From Candidatus Magnetomicrobium cryptolimnococcus (GTDB lineage: Bacteria > Nitrospirota > Thermodesulfovibrionia > Thermodesulfovibrionales > Magnetobacteriaceae), in contig JAGYWI010000001.1 of assembly GCA_018606805.1 (NCBI GenBank), positions 1 to 64,000 on the forward strand: 64,000 nucleotides of DNA, written 5' to 3'. A program made the position numbers and the translations under genes. A model generated the notes under the pieces. That model searched no databases. It worked only from the letters and a program-made list of their open reading frames with translations, and had not been told where the DNA came from. The first letter of the stretch is position 1; every line of letters starts with the position of its first letter. Below, in pieces: positions 17,026 through 26,780 of this stretch.

Positions 17026-17415
17026 TTAAAAATCATTTGACTTTCTTAATTTAACAAAAACCATATTACCCATTTTTTCATAGAATGTCTTTGCCTGCTT
17101 AATAGAAATACTATGGTTGCGCTCCACATAACTCATATATACATCATCATAGCCCTTCCCTGCTTCTAAAGACATGGCATAATCCCAATCCTCTTTACAG
17201 GCATATACGAGGGCATCCATGAAGGCTTCACCCATATTTTTTGATGAGGCATCGTACACATAAACTGCCCCACATTTACTACACACGCCTCCACTAAAAA
17301 ATCCAAGCGTTGTAGATACCTCCGCAGGTGGTAAAAAGCACTCACGACAAAAAGGACACAGCGGCGCTGTTAAAACACTCTTATCTTCTCTTTCTCTTAT
17401 GCCAAATCTACTCAT
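17026..17415 (-). CDS. Small zinc-ribbon protein upstream of dsrC
   Basis: 129 aa with no family I recognise. Two CxxC pairs, CPFC (near residue 20) and CSKC (near residue 46), separated by about 23 residues, suggest a zinc ribbon. No signal peptide or membrane segment. The second half is helical with aromatic residues. It lies upstream of dsrC on the same strand with a 158-nt gap. A role in sulfur metabolism or regulation is guesswork from position alone. Confidence 0.7.
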   Translation of the reverse strand: MSRFGIREREDKSVLTAPLCPFCRECFLPPAEVSTTLGFFSGGVCSKCGAVYVYDASSKNMGEAFMDALVYACKEDWDYAMSLEAGKGYDDVYMSYVERNHSISIKQAKTFYEKMGNMVFVKLRKSNDF

Positions 17416-17547
17416 ATTATTTTAGGTGTATAACCAATCTTATTTACGTTTGTATATTATACTATCTCAACATATACTAAAGTCAAATGTTCATAACAGA
17501 AAAAAACAAATTAATTACAAAAATTTACAAATATACTTAAATGCCCT

Positions 17548-19269
17548 CTACTGCAAAAACACATGCTGCCTCCCAAGCTCTATTTTCCCTTTATACTTTA
17601 CATACTCAGTAAAAACCGTGCTATCAAGTAAACCAGTATCTTTGCCGTTATTTTTACCTTTAAATAAGTCATAACCGTCCTTACCACGGGCTATATAGGA
17701 GTTAGTAACTAATGTATAGGTTTTAGATGGGCTCAATGGCGTCCATTTCCCATTAGAGTCTATATCAATAGCAGTAATATTTACAGTTTTATCAACATTT
17801 GTCTTAGCATAATATCGAACACCACTTACATATGGAAAAGACCCATAGGTACTACTACTTTGGAACGTGTGGTTAAGCGCTTGCTCAAGCACAGTTTTTA
17901 TCTCTTTACCGGTTAGCTCAAATGTATACAAGGTGTTTTTAAATGGTAAGATTGACTTAACTTGAGCCTCCGTCATATTGCCTAATTCAATATCAGCACG
18001 TATACCACCAGCATTTTGCAGCGCTATACTAACATCTCCATACAGCAAACGGGTCTTCCAAAGCATGGCATCAGTTACCACAGTTGCCACCTGACTACCG
18101 GTTGGATTTGCAGGTGTCGGTACATATATATGGATAAGCTTTTCTTTAGCCCAGCCTATTACGTTTTCACTAAAACCCCTGACCTTCTCCCTGTAAGGTT
18201 TGAGATAATCTGTTAGCCCATAATCTGATACCGTAAGCTCTATAAGTGGATTTTCGGCAATTTCTTTCCTTACCAACTGTGTATCCAAAGCACCAAGGGG
18301 TTCATTCATCTTATTAAAAAACGGCTCTGTCGTAACCATAACCGGTCTTGCCTTGTACTTAGTAACATTGCCACCTTTATCAAATCCCACATCTATAACC
18401 CCAAGCACCTTCCCCCACTTCCACGCCTGCACTATCAACACATTAGCTCCCCCCTTATCCTTAATAACGGTAGGATAAGCTCCCTCAGGCGAAAGCCCAA
18501 GCGCCCTGAACTCCTCACCAAGAAGTGTGTGCGAATGGCCACCAATAATAATATCAGCACCCGTTATTGACTGCGCTAACGCTTTATCTTCATCGTAGCC
18601 AATATGGGTTAAAAGTATTATATTATTGACCCCCACCTGCAAAAGCTCGTTAATATATCTTTGAGCTGTTTGTATATTGTCTAAAAATTGAACATCCTCA
18701 CCGGAAAAGGATATTTTTGGCGTTTCTTCTGTAATAAGCCCAATAATTCCAACCCTTTGGCCATCATATTCTTTAATTACATATGGTTTGATAAAACCGT
18801 TTAAGTGTTTATCATTAGTAAAATCAGCATTAGCAGTTACCACCGGAAACAAAATCCCCTTAAGAAACTCAGCATAGCCTTCCGGTTTTCTGTCAAATTC
18901 ATGATTTCCAGTGGCAAACACCTCAAGGTCCATGTAGTTAAATACGCAGACATTTAATTTGCTAGCAAATTCATTGTAATACAACGTACCTTGCGCCATA
19001 TCGCCAGCGTGCAGAAAAAGCGAGTGCCTTACACCTTTGCGAATCTGCGCTATTTTAGTTGCCAGCGCTCCAGCCTCTCCAATATTTACAACCACATGCC
19101 CAAAGCGTGGTAGCTTTATATCTTCCTTCGAACCATCAATGTACGAATGTGTATCGTTTAGATGTATTATTGTTAAATTTAATAAAGAATCTGTCTCAGC
19201 ACTGACAACACCAGCAGCCAAAAAGAACAATATAATAATTACTTTTAAAACCGTTCCAGCTAATTTCAT
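17548..19269 (-). CDS. Exported 5'-nucleotidase / cyclic phosphodiesterase (UshA family)
   Basis: 573 aa. A signal peptide ends near VVSA (about residue 24). The metallophosphatase domain shows LNDTHSYI, HAGDMAQG, TGNHEFDR and GGHSHTLLG, and the C-terminal 5'-nucleotidase domain shows QNAGGIRADI and the family end NSYIARGKDGYD. It hydrolyses nucleotides or sugar-nucleotides outside the cytoplasm and salvages phosphate and nucleosides. GGGGGA lies 5 nt before the ATG. It is 15 nt downstream of an HDOD gene on the same strand, but a functional link is not obvious. Confidence 0.92.
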   Translation of the reverse strand: MKLAGTVLKVIIILFFLAAGVVSAETDSLLNLTIIHLNDTHSYIDGSKEDIKLPRFGHVVVNIGEAGALATKIAQIRKGVRHSLFLHAGDMAQGTLYYNEFASKLNVCVFNYMDLEVFATGNHEFDRKPEGYAEFLKGILFPVVTANADFTNDKHLNGFIKPYVIKEYDGQRVGIIGLITEETPKISFSGEDVQFLDNIQTAQRYINELLQVGVNNIILLTHIGYDEDKALAQSITGADIIIGGHSHTLLGEEFRALGLSPEGAYPTVIKDKGGANVLIVQAWKWGKVLGVIDVGFDKGGNVTKYKARPVMVTTEPFFNKMNEPLGALDTQLVRKEIAENPLIELTVSDYGLTDYLKPYREKVRGFSENVIGWAKEKLIHIYVPTPANPTGSQVATVVTDAMLWKTRLLYGDVSIALQNAGGIRADIELGNMTEAQVKSILPFKNTLYTFELTGKEIKTVLEQALNHTFQSSSTYGSFPYVSGVRYYAKTNVDKTVNITAIDIDSNGKWTPLSPSKTYTLVTNSYIARGKDGYDLFKGKNNGKDTGLLDSTVFTEYVKYKGKIELGRQHVFLQ

Positions 19270-19284
19270 AAAAATCCCCCAAAT

Positions 19285-20178
19285 TTACCGGGTTATTATC
19301 TCAAAAACCTTTTCTCTTATTGAAAAGACATCCTCTTCATCAATACCTAAATCCGACATAATTTTAGCCCATCGGCTATCAAAATCTATCGGATTATTCA
19401 TTAAAAAGCTATCAAGAGTTCTACCCCACGACGGCTCTATCTCAAAATTGCCTGCATTTTGCTGCATACTGCCGGCATACACAATGGTCTCAGCCAGTAT
19501 AAGTGTTGAAGCTAACTTCCTTATTTCAGGACTTTCATATATGTCAATATCTGGGTAGTGGTGATACTTTATTGCATATGATACAGGTTTAGGTAGGTGC
19601 CATGACGTAGCAATAACAAATCCAGCAATACAGTGGTCGGTTTTATAAATATCATTTTCAATTTCAACAACCGGATAGTTAAGCCTTAATGCAAGCCGAA
19701 AAACTTTCAAATAACCATCAAACCTTTTTATAAGTAACGGCACAGCACAATCATGAAAAAGCCCTGTCATGTAGGCATACCCCTCCGGAGCACTCCTTGT
19801 CCGCCTTGCTATATATGCACACGCAGCCGCCATTAACTCCGTATGAGACCAAAAAAACTCAAAAAACTCTTTATCTAAATCCTTCTCCGACATAGCTTCT
19901 TTAAGAGCCGCAGCCAATATTATACTATAAAAATTATCAATGCCTACCATGCGCAAGGCTTGCTCAATTGTCTCAATACGCCCACCTGCAAAAAACGGCG
20001 AATTAGCCACCCTAATAAGCCTTGCAGATAAACTAACATCCTTCTCTACTATATTAATAATATTGTGGAAATCAGGAACTTTCTTACTAAACTCTTCTTG
20101 TAAAGATAACAAAAATAAAGGCTGGCTTGGAATCCCTATACTTTCTAATATCTTTTTCGTATATTCTGTTTTTTGCAT
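19285..20178 (-). CDS. HDOD-domain signalling protein
   Basis: 297 aa. The HDOD domain covers most of the protein: SLSARLIRVANSPFF near residue 45, AYMTGLFHDCAV, and KYHHYPD near residue 215. It lacks the strict metal-binding HD-GYP set, so enzymatic activity is uncertain; HDOD proteins usually act as signalling scaffolds. It follows a sensor diguanylate cyclase by 61 nt, so both may serve one c-di-GMP pathway. Confidence 0.88.
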   Translation of the reverse strand: MQKTEYTKKILESIGIPSQPLFLLSLQEEFSKKVPDFHNIINIVEKDVSLSARLIRVANSPFFAGGRIETIEQALRMVGIDNFYSIILAAALKEAMSEKDLDKEFFEFFWSHTELMAAACAYIARRTRSAPEGYAYMTGLFHDCAVPLLIKRFDGYLKVFRLALRLNYPVVEIENDIYKTDHCIAGFVIATSWHLPKPVSYAIKYHHYPDIDIYESPEIRKLASTLILAETIVYAGSMQQNAGNFEIEPSWGRTLDSFLMNNPIDFDSRWAKIMSDLGIDEEDVFSIREKVFEIITR

Positions 20179-20239
20179 AAATACTTACCTAAATTATCCT
20201 TCTGCGTTTGCTACATCATTTATAGTGTGTGGAAAAAAA

Positions 20240-22864
20240 CTAAGCTATTTTAACATTATAAAATTGGTAGTTATTTCTACCTGCTGCCTTTGCGTTATAT
20301 AGTGCAATATCTGCTTTTTTAACAAGAGTATCTATGTTTTCACCATCTTTAGGAAATATACTTATGCCTATACTTGTAGTAATAGACATCTGAGTATCAC
20401 CAAGTAAAAAATCTGTCTCCAGTGTTTTTATAATCTTCGATGTAACTGATTTAACATCTTCTCTGGAGTGTATATCGGCAAGTAGAAAGACAAACTCATC
20501 CCCTCCCTGTCTTGCTACCGTATCGCTTTCCCTGATGCACTGTTTAAGACGTTTTGCTACTTCTTTTAACAGTTCATCACCTTTATCGTGTCCGAGCGTG
20601 TCGTTTATATCTTTAAAGTGATCAAGGTCTAAAAACATGAGTGCAAATTTCTTATTTTGTCTTTTAGAGTAGGCTATCGTTTGTTTAATTCTATCACTAA
20701 ACAAAAGTCGGTTTGGAAGCGTTGTTAATGGATCATGGTATGCTAAAAACGATAACTGTTTTTCGTTTTCAAGGAGTTTTTCTTCAACGCTCTTTAACTG
20801 TGTAATATCCCTTGATATTCCCATAGTCCCGATAATGTCTCCAGCCTTATCACGCCATGGCAGTTTATAAACAGAAAGCCATACCTCATCACCATTTTTG
20901 CGTGTATGGCGTTCTATTTTATTTTCAATAGTTATGCCGTTTAATTTCACAAACTCATCATCTTCAAATGATTGTTTGGCGTCTTCTTCTTTTAAGAAAT
21001 CAAAATCGGTTCTTCCAAGCATTTTCTCCGGTATCGTACCTGAGTGCATTGCCTTTGCCTTATTAACCTTGACAAACCTATTATTCTTATCTTTAAAATA
21101 TATAGAATCTGGTATGCTATCTATTAGGGTTTGCAGTAGCGTGTGGGAGTGTGCTAGCTCATCTGACACCTTGCTGCGCTCTATGACGCCTGCTATAGTG
21201 TTTGCTATTGCCTTAAGAAAATCCTCTTCCTCTTTATTGTAGAGATGGCTATCTTTAATATAAAGATTAATAACGCCTAAAACCCTTTCACCATAGATTA
21301 TAGGCACACAGAAATGGCCATGTGGCATCATACTGTCGTATTTGATTTCATGGTCCTCATCTATATGATTTGAAAAAACTATACGTTTTTCTTTTGCTGC
21401 CATACCACATAAGCATCTACCAAGTGGTAGGTTTGCACACCTATCCAATAACACAGGGGATAGGTCTTTTTGCACCGTCATATTAAGAGTTATACCTTTT
21501 TCATCAAGTAAAAAGATAGCCCCCTTACTTTGAAGAGAAAGCCACGGTATTGACAGTATAAGGTTTAGGGTATCTTGCAAGAGTTCTTCCAATGAAGATG
21601 GCTGTAAGGACATACTAAGCACTGAACTTATTACGTTTTGCGTGAGATAATTGCGGCGATTTTTCTCTTCTGCCTTTTTTCTTTCCTCTATTTCATCAAG
21701 GAGCTTTCCGTTTGTCTCCCATAGCTCCTCCGTTCTTTCTATAACCTTTGTTTCAAGCTCTCCTTTCGCCTTATTTATCTCTTCACGGTAACTGTTTATC
21801 TCATCCATCATGTGCTCAAATCTGTTTTCAAGCACTAGCAATTCATCACCAAGTTTTACCTTACCCGGTTTAGTTCCAAAATATGACTGTGTATAATTCA
21901 CTATTTCTATTGTCAGATGCTCTATGCGGCTTGTAATCCAGTATATTATAACAATAAAGGAAGCTATTACTATTACAGTTATTATGGAATTATCTATCCA
22001 CTTTTTTCTTATAATTGATTGAATCAGCGGGTCATTTTCATTTTTAGGAAAAAGCGATACAAATCTAAGTGGTATAGCCGGCGGGCTTAAATCGTGTAAC
22101 AGGTGTTCTTCTAAATAGTAATTGTTTGATAAAATACTCAGTGGCGTACCATAACGTATAAGTTGAGGCATATTGCTTGCAACAGATACCGGCTCATTGC
22201 CGGCAAATATTGCTACGATATGGTCCTTTGTTAGATTTTCATGTGCAAATGATAAAAACAAATCATTTATATGACTTGCAAGAACTATATGTGCAACCGG
22301 TTTACCTGCGCTATCTTGTAGTACACCATAGGCTATCAACAGCAGCCTGCCATCAACAGTTGCAGTATATATTTGATTTGTACTGTTTCTAAAAAGAGAT
22401 TGTTGTGGCTTTAGCAGGGAGTTTGGTAGTTTTTCTATAGAATTTTCATATACTTGTCGCGGCAGCCCCTCTTTATCAAAAAGAATCGCATAATTTATAA
22501 CTGGATAGTCTTTCAATAGCGATTCGCTTGGAAACCATTCAGGCTGAGTAATTGAATATTCTTTAACACTTAATGTCGGATTTAACCATTCACTACTTTG
22601 CATATACTCATAGAGACTTTTTTGCGATAGCGTTATCGTTACAATTTGTAGAAACGACTTAGCATATCGTTCAAAATTGTGCTTATCCTCCTGCCCTCGA
22701 ACGTCTATCATACGCTCTTCTTGGTTTGCAAATAAGCTGTGCAATATTTGCTTGTCGTACTTATTTATCAAATAAAACCCTGTCATACCCACAAGGCTCG
22801 TTATTATAAGCATTTTTAGGGTTAAAGGAACCCAACTAAAAAAACGGTCTATCGTCTTTAGCAT
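20240..22864 (-). CDS. Membrane sensor diguanylate cyclase (GAF-PAS-GGDEF)
   Basis: 874 aa. TM helix near residues 15-35, a periplasmic sensor of about 260 residues, a second TM near 295-318, and a coiled coil near 350-405. A GAF domain follows (about 410-570, with CLCGMAAKEKR), then a PAS domain (about 580-700, DSIPDSIYFKDKNNRF), then a C-terminal GGDEF domain. The active site RQGGDEF is intact, and RESD five residues upstream is a product-inhibition I-site. It should make c-di-GMP in response to an external or small-molecule signal. Confidence 0.93.
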   Translation of the reverse strand: MLKTIDRFFSWVPLTLKMLIITSLVGMTGFYLINKYDKQILHSLFANQEERMIDVRGQEDKHNFERYAKSFLQIVTITLSQKSLYEYMQSSEWLNPTLSVKEYSITQPEWFPSESLLKDYPVINYAILFDKEGLPRQVYENSIEKLPNSLLKPQQSLFRNSTNQIYTATVDGRLLLIAYGVLQDSAGKPVAHIVLASHINDLFLSFAHENLTKDHIVAIFAGNEPVSVASNMPQLIRYGTPLSILSNNYYLEEHLLHDLSPPAIPLRFVSLFPKNENDPLIQSIIRKKWIDNSIITVIVIASFIVIIYWITSRIEHLTIEIVNYTQSYFGTKPGKVKLGDELLVLENRFEHMMDEINSYREEINKAKGELETKVIERTEELWETNGKLLDEIEERKKAEEKNRRNYLTQNVISSVLSMSLQPSSLEELLQDTLNLILSIPWLSLQSKGAIFLLDEKGITLNMTVQKDLSPVLLDRCANLPLGRCLCGMAAKEKRIVFSNHIDEDHEIKYDSMMPHGHFCVPIIYGERVLGVINLYIKDSHLYNKEEEDFLKAIANTIAGVIERSKVSDELAHSHTLLQTLIDSIPDSIYFKDKNNRFVKVNKAKAMHSGTIPEKMLGRTDFDFLKEEDAKQSFEDDEFVKLNGITIENKIERHTRKNGDEVWLSVYKLPWRDKAGDIIGTMGISRDITQLKSVEEKLLENEKQLSFLAYHDPLTTLPNRLLFSDRIKQTIAYSKRQNKKFALMFLDLDHFKDINDTLGHDKGDELLKEVAKRLKQCIRESDTVARQGGDEFVFLLADIHSREDVKSVTSKIIKTLETDFLLGDTQMSITTSIGISIFPKDGENIDTLVKKADIALYNAKAAGRNNYQFYNVKIA

Positions 22865-23163
22865 ATATCACACTTTTTATCTGTATCTTTAGTCATTATA
22901 ACAAATTATTTATCAATATTAAAATGTAAATAAACCAAACGCTCTATACATTTCAAAATAAAAAGTCTGCACACAAAAAAAAGAAGGAAATACCAAACAT
23001 GACAATTTTTTTATAAAACTATTTAATAATTATAATAACTTATTGTATTATATGTGATATAATGGTTTTGCTATTTTTTGATAAATGTTTGATAAATATA
23101 CAGGTTATAGCACATTGATGTTTATTTAGGTTAACAATTTATTTATATACGGAGGACGCGTGA
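22865..23163 (+). promoter_or_regulatory. Gene-free upstream region of the large repeat protein
   Basis: About 300 nt of AT-rich sequence between divergent genes. It holds a TATAAT box at 23058-23063 without a convincing -35, and GGAGG at 23151-23155, 8 nt before the ATG at 23164. No gene or repeat was seen. Confidence 0.4.
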
Positions 23164-26100
23164 ATGGTAGACAACAAGCTAAGGTTTGCAAAAACAAGTA
23201 TATGTGTTTTAATAGTATTCATACTATCGGTAACTGCTATAGAGGCATGGGCAACCGATCAGGTTTATACCTATTCATATGAGTTTGGAGCTTCGGGCAA
23301 CTCTGACGGCTTTTTCAATTATCCAAGGCGGTTACTTATTGACTCTAGCAACAACATACATGTGCTGGATGGCACCGGTAGAATACAGGTGTTTGACCTA
23401 AATGGTACATATATAGCCACGTGGGGTAAGGGGGGCGCTAATGATGCAATACTGTACTCACCCTTAAACATGGTTGAGGATGCCATTGGTATGTTTTACG
23501 TTACAGATAGCTATAAGGTTAAAAAATATAACGCCCAAGGTATTTATATTGACAAATGGGGGTCTCAAGGTATAAACCTAGGACAATTTGAAATAGCATG
23601 GGGTATTGCCATTGACTCACAGGGTTATATATATGTTTCTGATTCAACTAACTTACGTATGCAAAAGTTTAGTGCTTCTGGCAATTATCTATCTCAGTGG
23701 GATGGCTCCCAGTATTCAGGCGGCAAGTTTACTAATCTTGAAGACTTAGCATTTGATAGTTATGATTATTTATATATAGAAGACGGCGATAGTATACAAA
23801 AATATACTACGTATGGCGACTTTATAAAAAAATGGGGTTCTACCGGCTCAGGCGAGGGACAGTTCCAAAGCATCGGACAAATCACTATGGATGATAATAA
23901 TTACCTGTGGGTAGCTGATGAAATAAATAATAATATACAAAAATTTGACACTGAAGGTAATTTTATAGCAAATATTGGAGGTACGAGCGGTCTTGGAGAG
24001 GGACAATTTAGAGGATCCCTCGGTGTTGAAATAGATACCGAAGGCAACATATATGTAGCTGATGCCGGTAATAACCGTGTACAAGTGTTTTCACCGACAA
24101 TACCAACCCCTCTACCAACACCACCTCCAACGCCAACCCCTACCCCCACACCTATTACCCGCCCTTATGCCTATCTTACACAGTGGGGCAGTGCTGGCTC
24201 TAACGACGGACAGTTTAACCACCCAGACGGTCTTGCTATAGACTCCACTGGCTATATCTACGTTGTTGACACTGGCAATAATCGCATTCAAAAATTTGAT
24301 TCAGCCGGTAATTTTATAAGCAAATGGGGCTCACAAGGCAAAGACGATGGGCAGTTCCTAAACCCATTTGGCATTACCATTGACTCAAGCAACTTAATTT
24401 ACGTAACTGATACTGGCAATAACCGAATCCAAAAGTTTACACCAACCGGCGTATTCATATCACAATGGGGTGGATACGGCACAGACACCTCTCAATTTGC
24501 ACAACCGGGGGATGCCGCCGTGGATTCTTACGGCAATATTTATATAGCAGATACATTTAATAACCGTATACAGGTGTTTACCTCTACCGGTACTTTTATC
24601 AGAAGCTTTGGTTACAAAGGCTCTGGCGATGGACAGTTTTGGCAACCCCAAGGCATAGACGTAGACCCGGAAGGACGTGTCTATGTGGCTGATACAGCCA
24701 ATAGCCGCATAGAAGCACTAAATACTAGCGGCACGTATATTGCGGCATGGAGCAGCTCCGGCGCCACTAACGGCGCTATGTCTTGGCCATACAGCGTAAC
24801 CATAGCAGGCGCTAATGATGTCTACGTAGCTGATACACTTAATCACCGCATCCAACGATACGACAGAAACGGTAGCTTTGTTGCCTCGTGGGGTACTCAG
24901 GGCTCCGGAGACTATCAACTGTATAATCCACGGAGTGTTGTTGTTGATGCCAGCGGCAAAATCTACGTAGCCGACACATACAACAATAGGATTGTCGTTT
25001 ATGATAAAAATACAGCAGCACCAGCAATTACATCATACACACTTACAGTTAACCCAACCGGCTCTGGCTCTGGTAAGGTTATAAGCTCCCCTACAGGTAT
25101 CGAATGCGGCGATGATTGCTCCCAAAGCTATGATATAGGAACTACCGTAACACTGACGGCAACTGCCGACTTAGGCTCTACATTTAACGATTGGGCAGGT
25201 GCTAATTGTAGCGGTAACACCTTGTGTACTGTTACTATAGCTGAAGATACCACAGTAGAGGCTAATTTTTTCGGTAGTAAACCAGTACAAACCTACACGG
25301 TGTCTGTCTCAAAAACCGGCAATGGCACTGGCGCCATTACAAGCTCACCATCAGGAATTTCCTGCGGGGACATTTGCTCACGCTCCTTTGCAGCTGGAAA
25401 TATCGTTACTTTGTCAGCCACCCCGGATTTTAATTCAGCATTTAATGGTTGGAGCGGTAGCGGTTGCTCCGGCTCTGGCAACTGCTCGCTTGTTTTAAAC
25501 GCCTCACTAAGCGTTATTGCTGACTTTAAACCTGCCGACTATGTACCTCCTGTTTTGCAACCAAGCTTCGTTGGTGCATTTAATAGCGGAGTAGAATTAC
25601 ATTATAGTGTTACTGGCCTTGATATACTCAATCAGGTTTGGTACACCATGGACTTAAATAACTGGCGTAAAATCTCAGGCGCCCTAAACCATATGTTTAC
25701 AGCAGATATTGACGGCAATGGTGAAGATGAAATACTCGGTTTAACATCAGATGGCCATATATATTATTCAACTAACTTGTACGATTGGAACTACGTAGAC
25801 GGAGTCTTAGCACAAATGGCAGCCGCAAACCTCGATGGCGCCGGTAACCTTGACCTTGTTGGCCTATCCATCGATGGAAATATATGGTATACCGTAGACC
25901 TTTCTACATGGCAGCATATTCAGGGTGCTCTGTCTTTCATAGTACCAGCTGACTTAAATGGTGATAGGAAATTTGATATTGCAGGCTTAAGCCCCTCCGG
26001 TGAATTATTCTATACCACAGATTTAGGAACTACATGGATTGGCACTTCCAAGATATTCAAATCACTAAGCGTTGGCGATCTTAATAGAGACACCATAGCA

Positions 26101-26442
26101 GATTTTATCGGCATAGATACAGCAAACCAAATATCCTACTCAATAGATAAATCCACATGGAATCAGCTAACAGGCGTCTTTGCCCAAATAACTATCGGGG
26201 ATATAAACGATGACGGCAATGATGATATTATTGCGTTAGACCCAATAGGACAAGTATTCTACACATCAAATCTGTCTACTTGGGTACAAATACCAGGTAC
26301 ATTTTTACAAATAGCAGCCGGTGATATTGAGCACGACGGCGACGATGAGCTATTTGGTCTTACAAGTGGCGGGTTTATATGGTATACAAAAAACTTATCA
26401 ATATGGACAAATATACCGGGCTCTCTTAAAACTTTACAATAA
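23164..26442 (+). CDS. Large secreted NHL/propeller repeat protein
   Basis: 1092 aa. Signal peptide, probably cut after EAWA near residue 31. Two blocks of NHL beta-propeller repeats follow: about residues 34-310 and 330-620, with many copies of GQF, YVADT and NNRIQKF. A threonine-proline linker near 315-330 joins them. Next come two Ig/InlB-like repeats with paired cysteines (GIECGDDC, GISCGDIC). The C-terminal region has about seven repeats with WYT-DL--W and calcium-type DxDGDG-like loops. No C-terminal sorting signal is seen. Likely a secreted or surface-bound scaffold, adhesin or carbohydrate-binding protein. Substrate unknown. Confidence 0.85.
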   Translation: MVDNKLRFAKTSICVLIVFILSVTAIEAWATDQVYTYSYEFGASGNSDGFFNYPRRLLIDSSNNIHVLDGTGRIQVFDLNGTYIATWGKGGANDAILYSPLNMVEDAIGMFYVTDSYKVKKYNAQGIYIDKWGSQGINLGQFEIAWGIAIDSQGYIYVSDSTNLRMQKFSASGNYLSQWDGSQYSGGKFTNLEDLAFDSYDYLYIEDGDSIQKYTTYGDFIKKWGSTGSGEGQFQSIGQITMDDNNYLWVADEINNNIQKFDTEGNFIANIGGTSGLGEGQFRGSLGVEIDTEGNIYVADAGNNRVQVFSPTIPTPLPTPPPTPTPTPTPITRPYAYLTQWGSAGSNDGQFNHPDGLAIDSTGYIYVVDTGNNRIQKFDSAGNFISKWGSQGKDDGQFLNPFGITIDSSNLIYVTDTGNNRIQKFTPTGVFISQWGGYGTDTSQFAQPGDAAVDSYGNIYIADTFNNRIQVFTSTGTFIRSFGYKGSGDGQFWQPQGIDVDPEGRVYVADTANSRIEALNTSGTYIAAWSSSGATNGAMSWPYSVTIAGANDVYVADTLNHRIQRYDRNGSFVASWGTQGSGDYQLYNPRSVVVDASGKIYVADTYNNRIVVYDKNTAAPAITSYTLTVNPTGSGSGKVISSPTGIECGDDCSQSYDIGTTVTLTATADLGSTFNDWAGANCSGNTLCTVTIAEDTTVEANFFGSKPVQTYTVSVSKTGNGTGAITSSPSGISCGDICSRSFAAGNIVTLSATPDFNSAFNGWSGSGCSGSGNCSLVLNASLSVIADFKPADYVPPVLQPSFVGAFNSGVELHYSVTGLDILNQVWYTMDLNNWRKISGALNHMFTADIDGNGEDEILGLTSDGHIYYSTNLYDWNYVDGVLAQMAAANLDGAGNLDLVGLSIDGNIWYTVDLSTWQHIQGALSFIVPADLNGDRKFDIAGLSPSGELFYTTDLGTTWIGTSKIFKSLSVGDLNRDTIADFIGIDTANQISYSIDKSTWNQLTGVFAQITIGDINDDGNDDIIALDPIGQVFYTSNLSTWVQIPGTFLQIAAGDIEHDGDDELFGLTSGGFIWYTKNLSIWTNIPGSLKTLQ

Positions 26443-26780
26443 AGAAAAAAGATAAAAAAGTAGAGATAAAAAAGTAGAAGAGCGGGGGAAAACCCTTTTA
26501 GACAAAAGGTGCGTAGGCGCACTCCCAAACCCCCGCACCCCTTACGGGAGTGCGCCTACGCACTTCCTAAAACTTTTGGCCTGTAACTTGTTTAATTGTT
26601 CCTCGCAGCTATGCTTGCATAACAACTAAAGCGTCTATTGGGGAAAGCACGTTTTCCACAATAGACGCTTTGGTGTAATCAGGGGGAGAAAACACTCTCC
26701 CCCTAAGAAAAGACCCCCTCTGACTCTTTTCTTTTTCTGGTGCGCAAGCGCACCAGAGGTGCTTTACAACACTCCTTTAA
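26443..26780. repeat. Hairpin-rich intergenic region, convergent genes
   Basis: No gene. Four clear stems: an 18-bp perfect repeat (GTGCGTAGGCGCACTCCC at 26509-26526, complement at 26546-26563), a 19-bp near-perfect stem from 26628 to 26671, a 9-bp stem at 26681-26704, and a 9-bp stem CTGGTGCGC at 26737-26756. The first belongs to the dispersed hairpin family. They probably end transcription from both sides. Confidence 0.7.
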
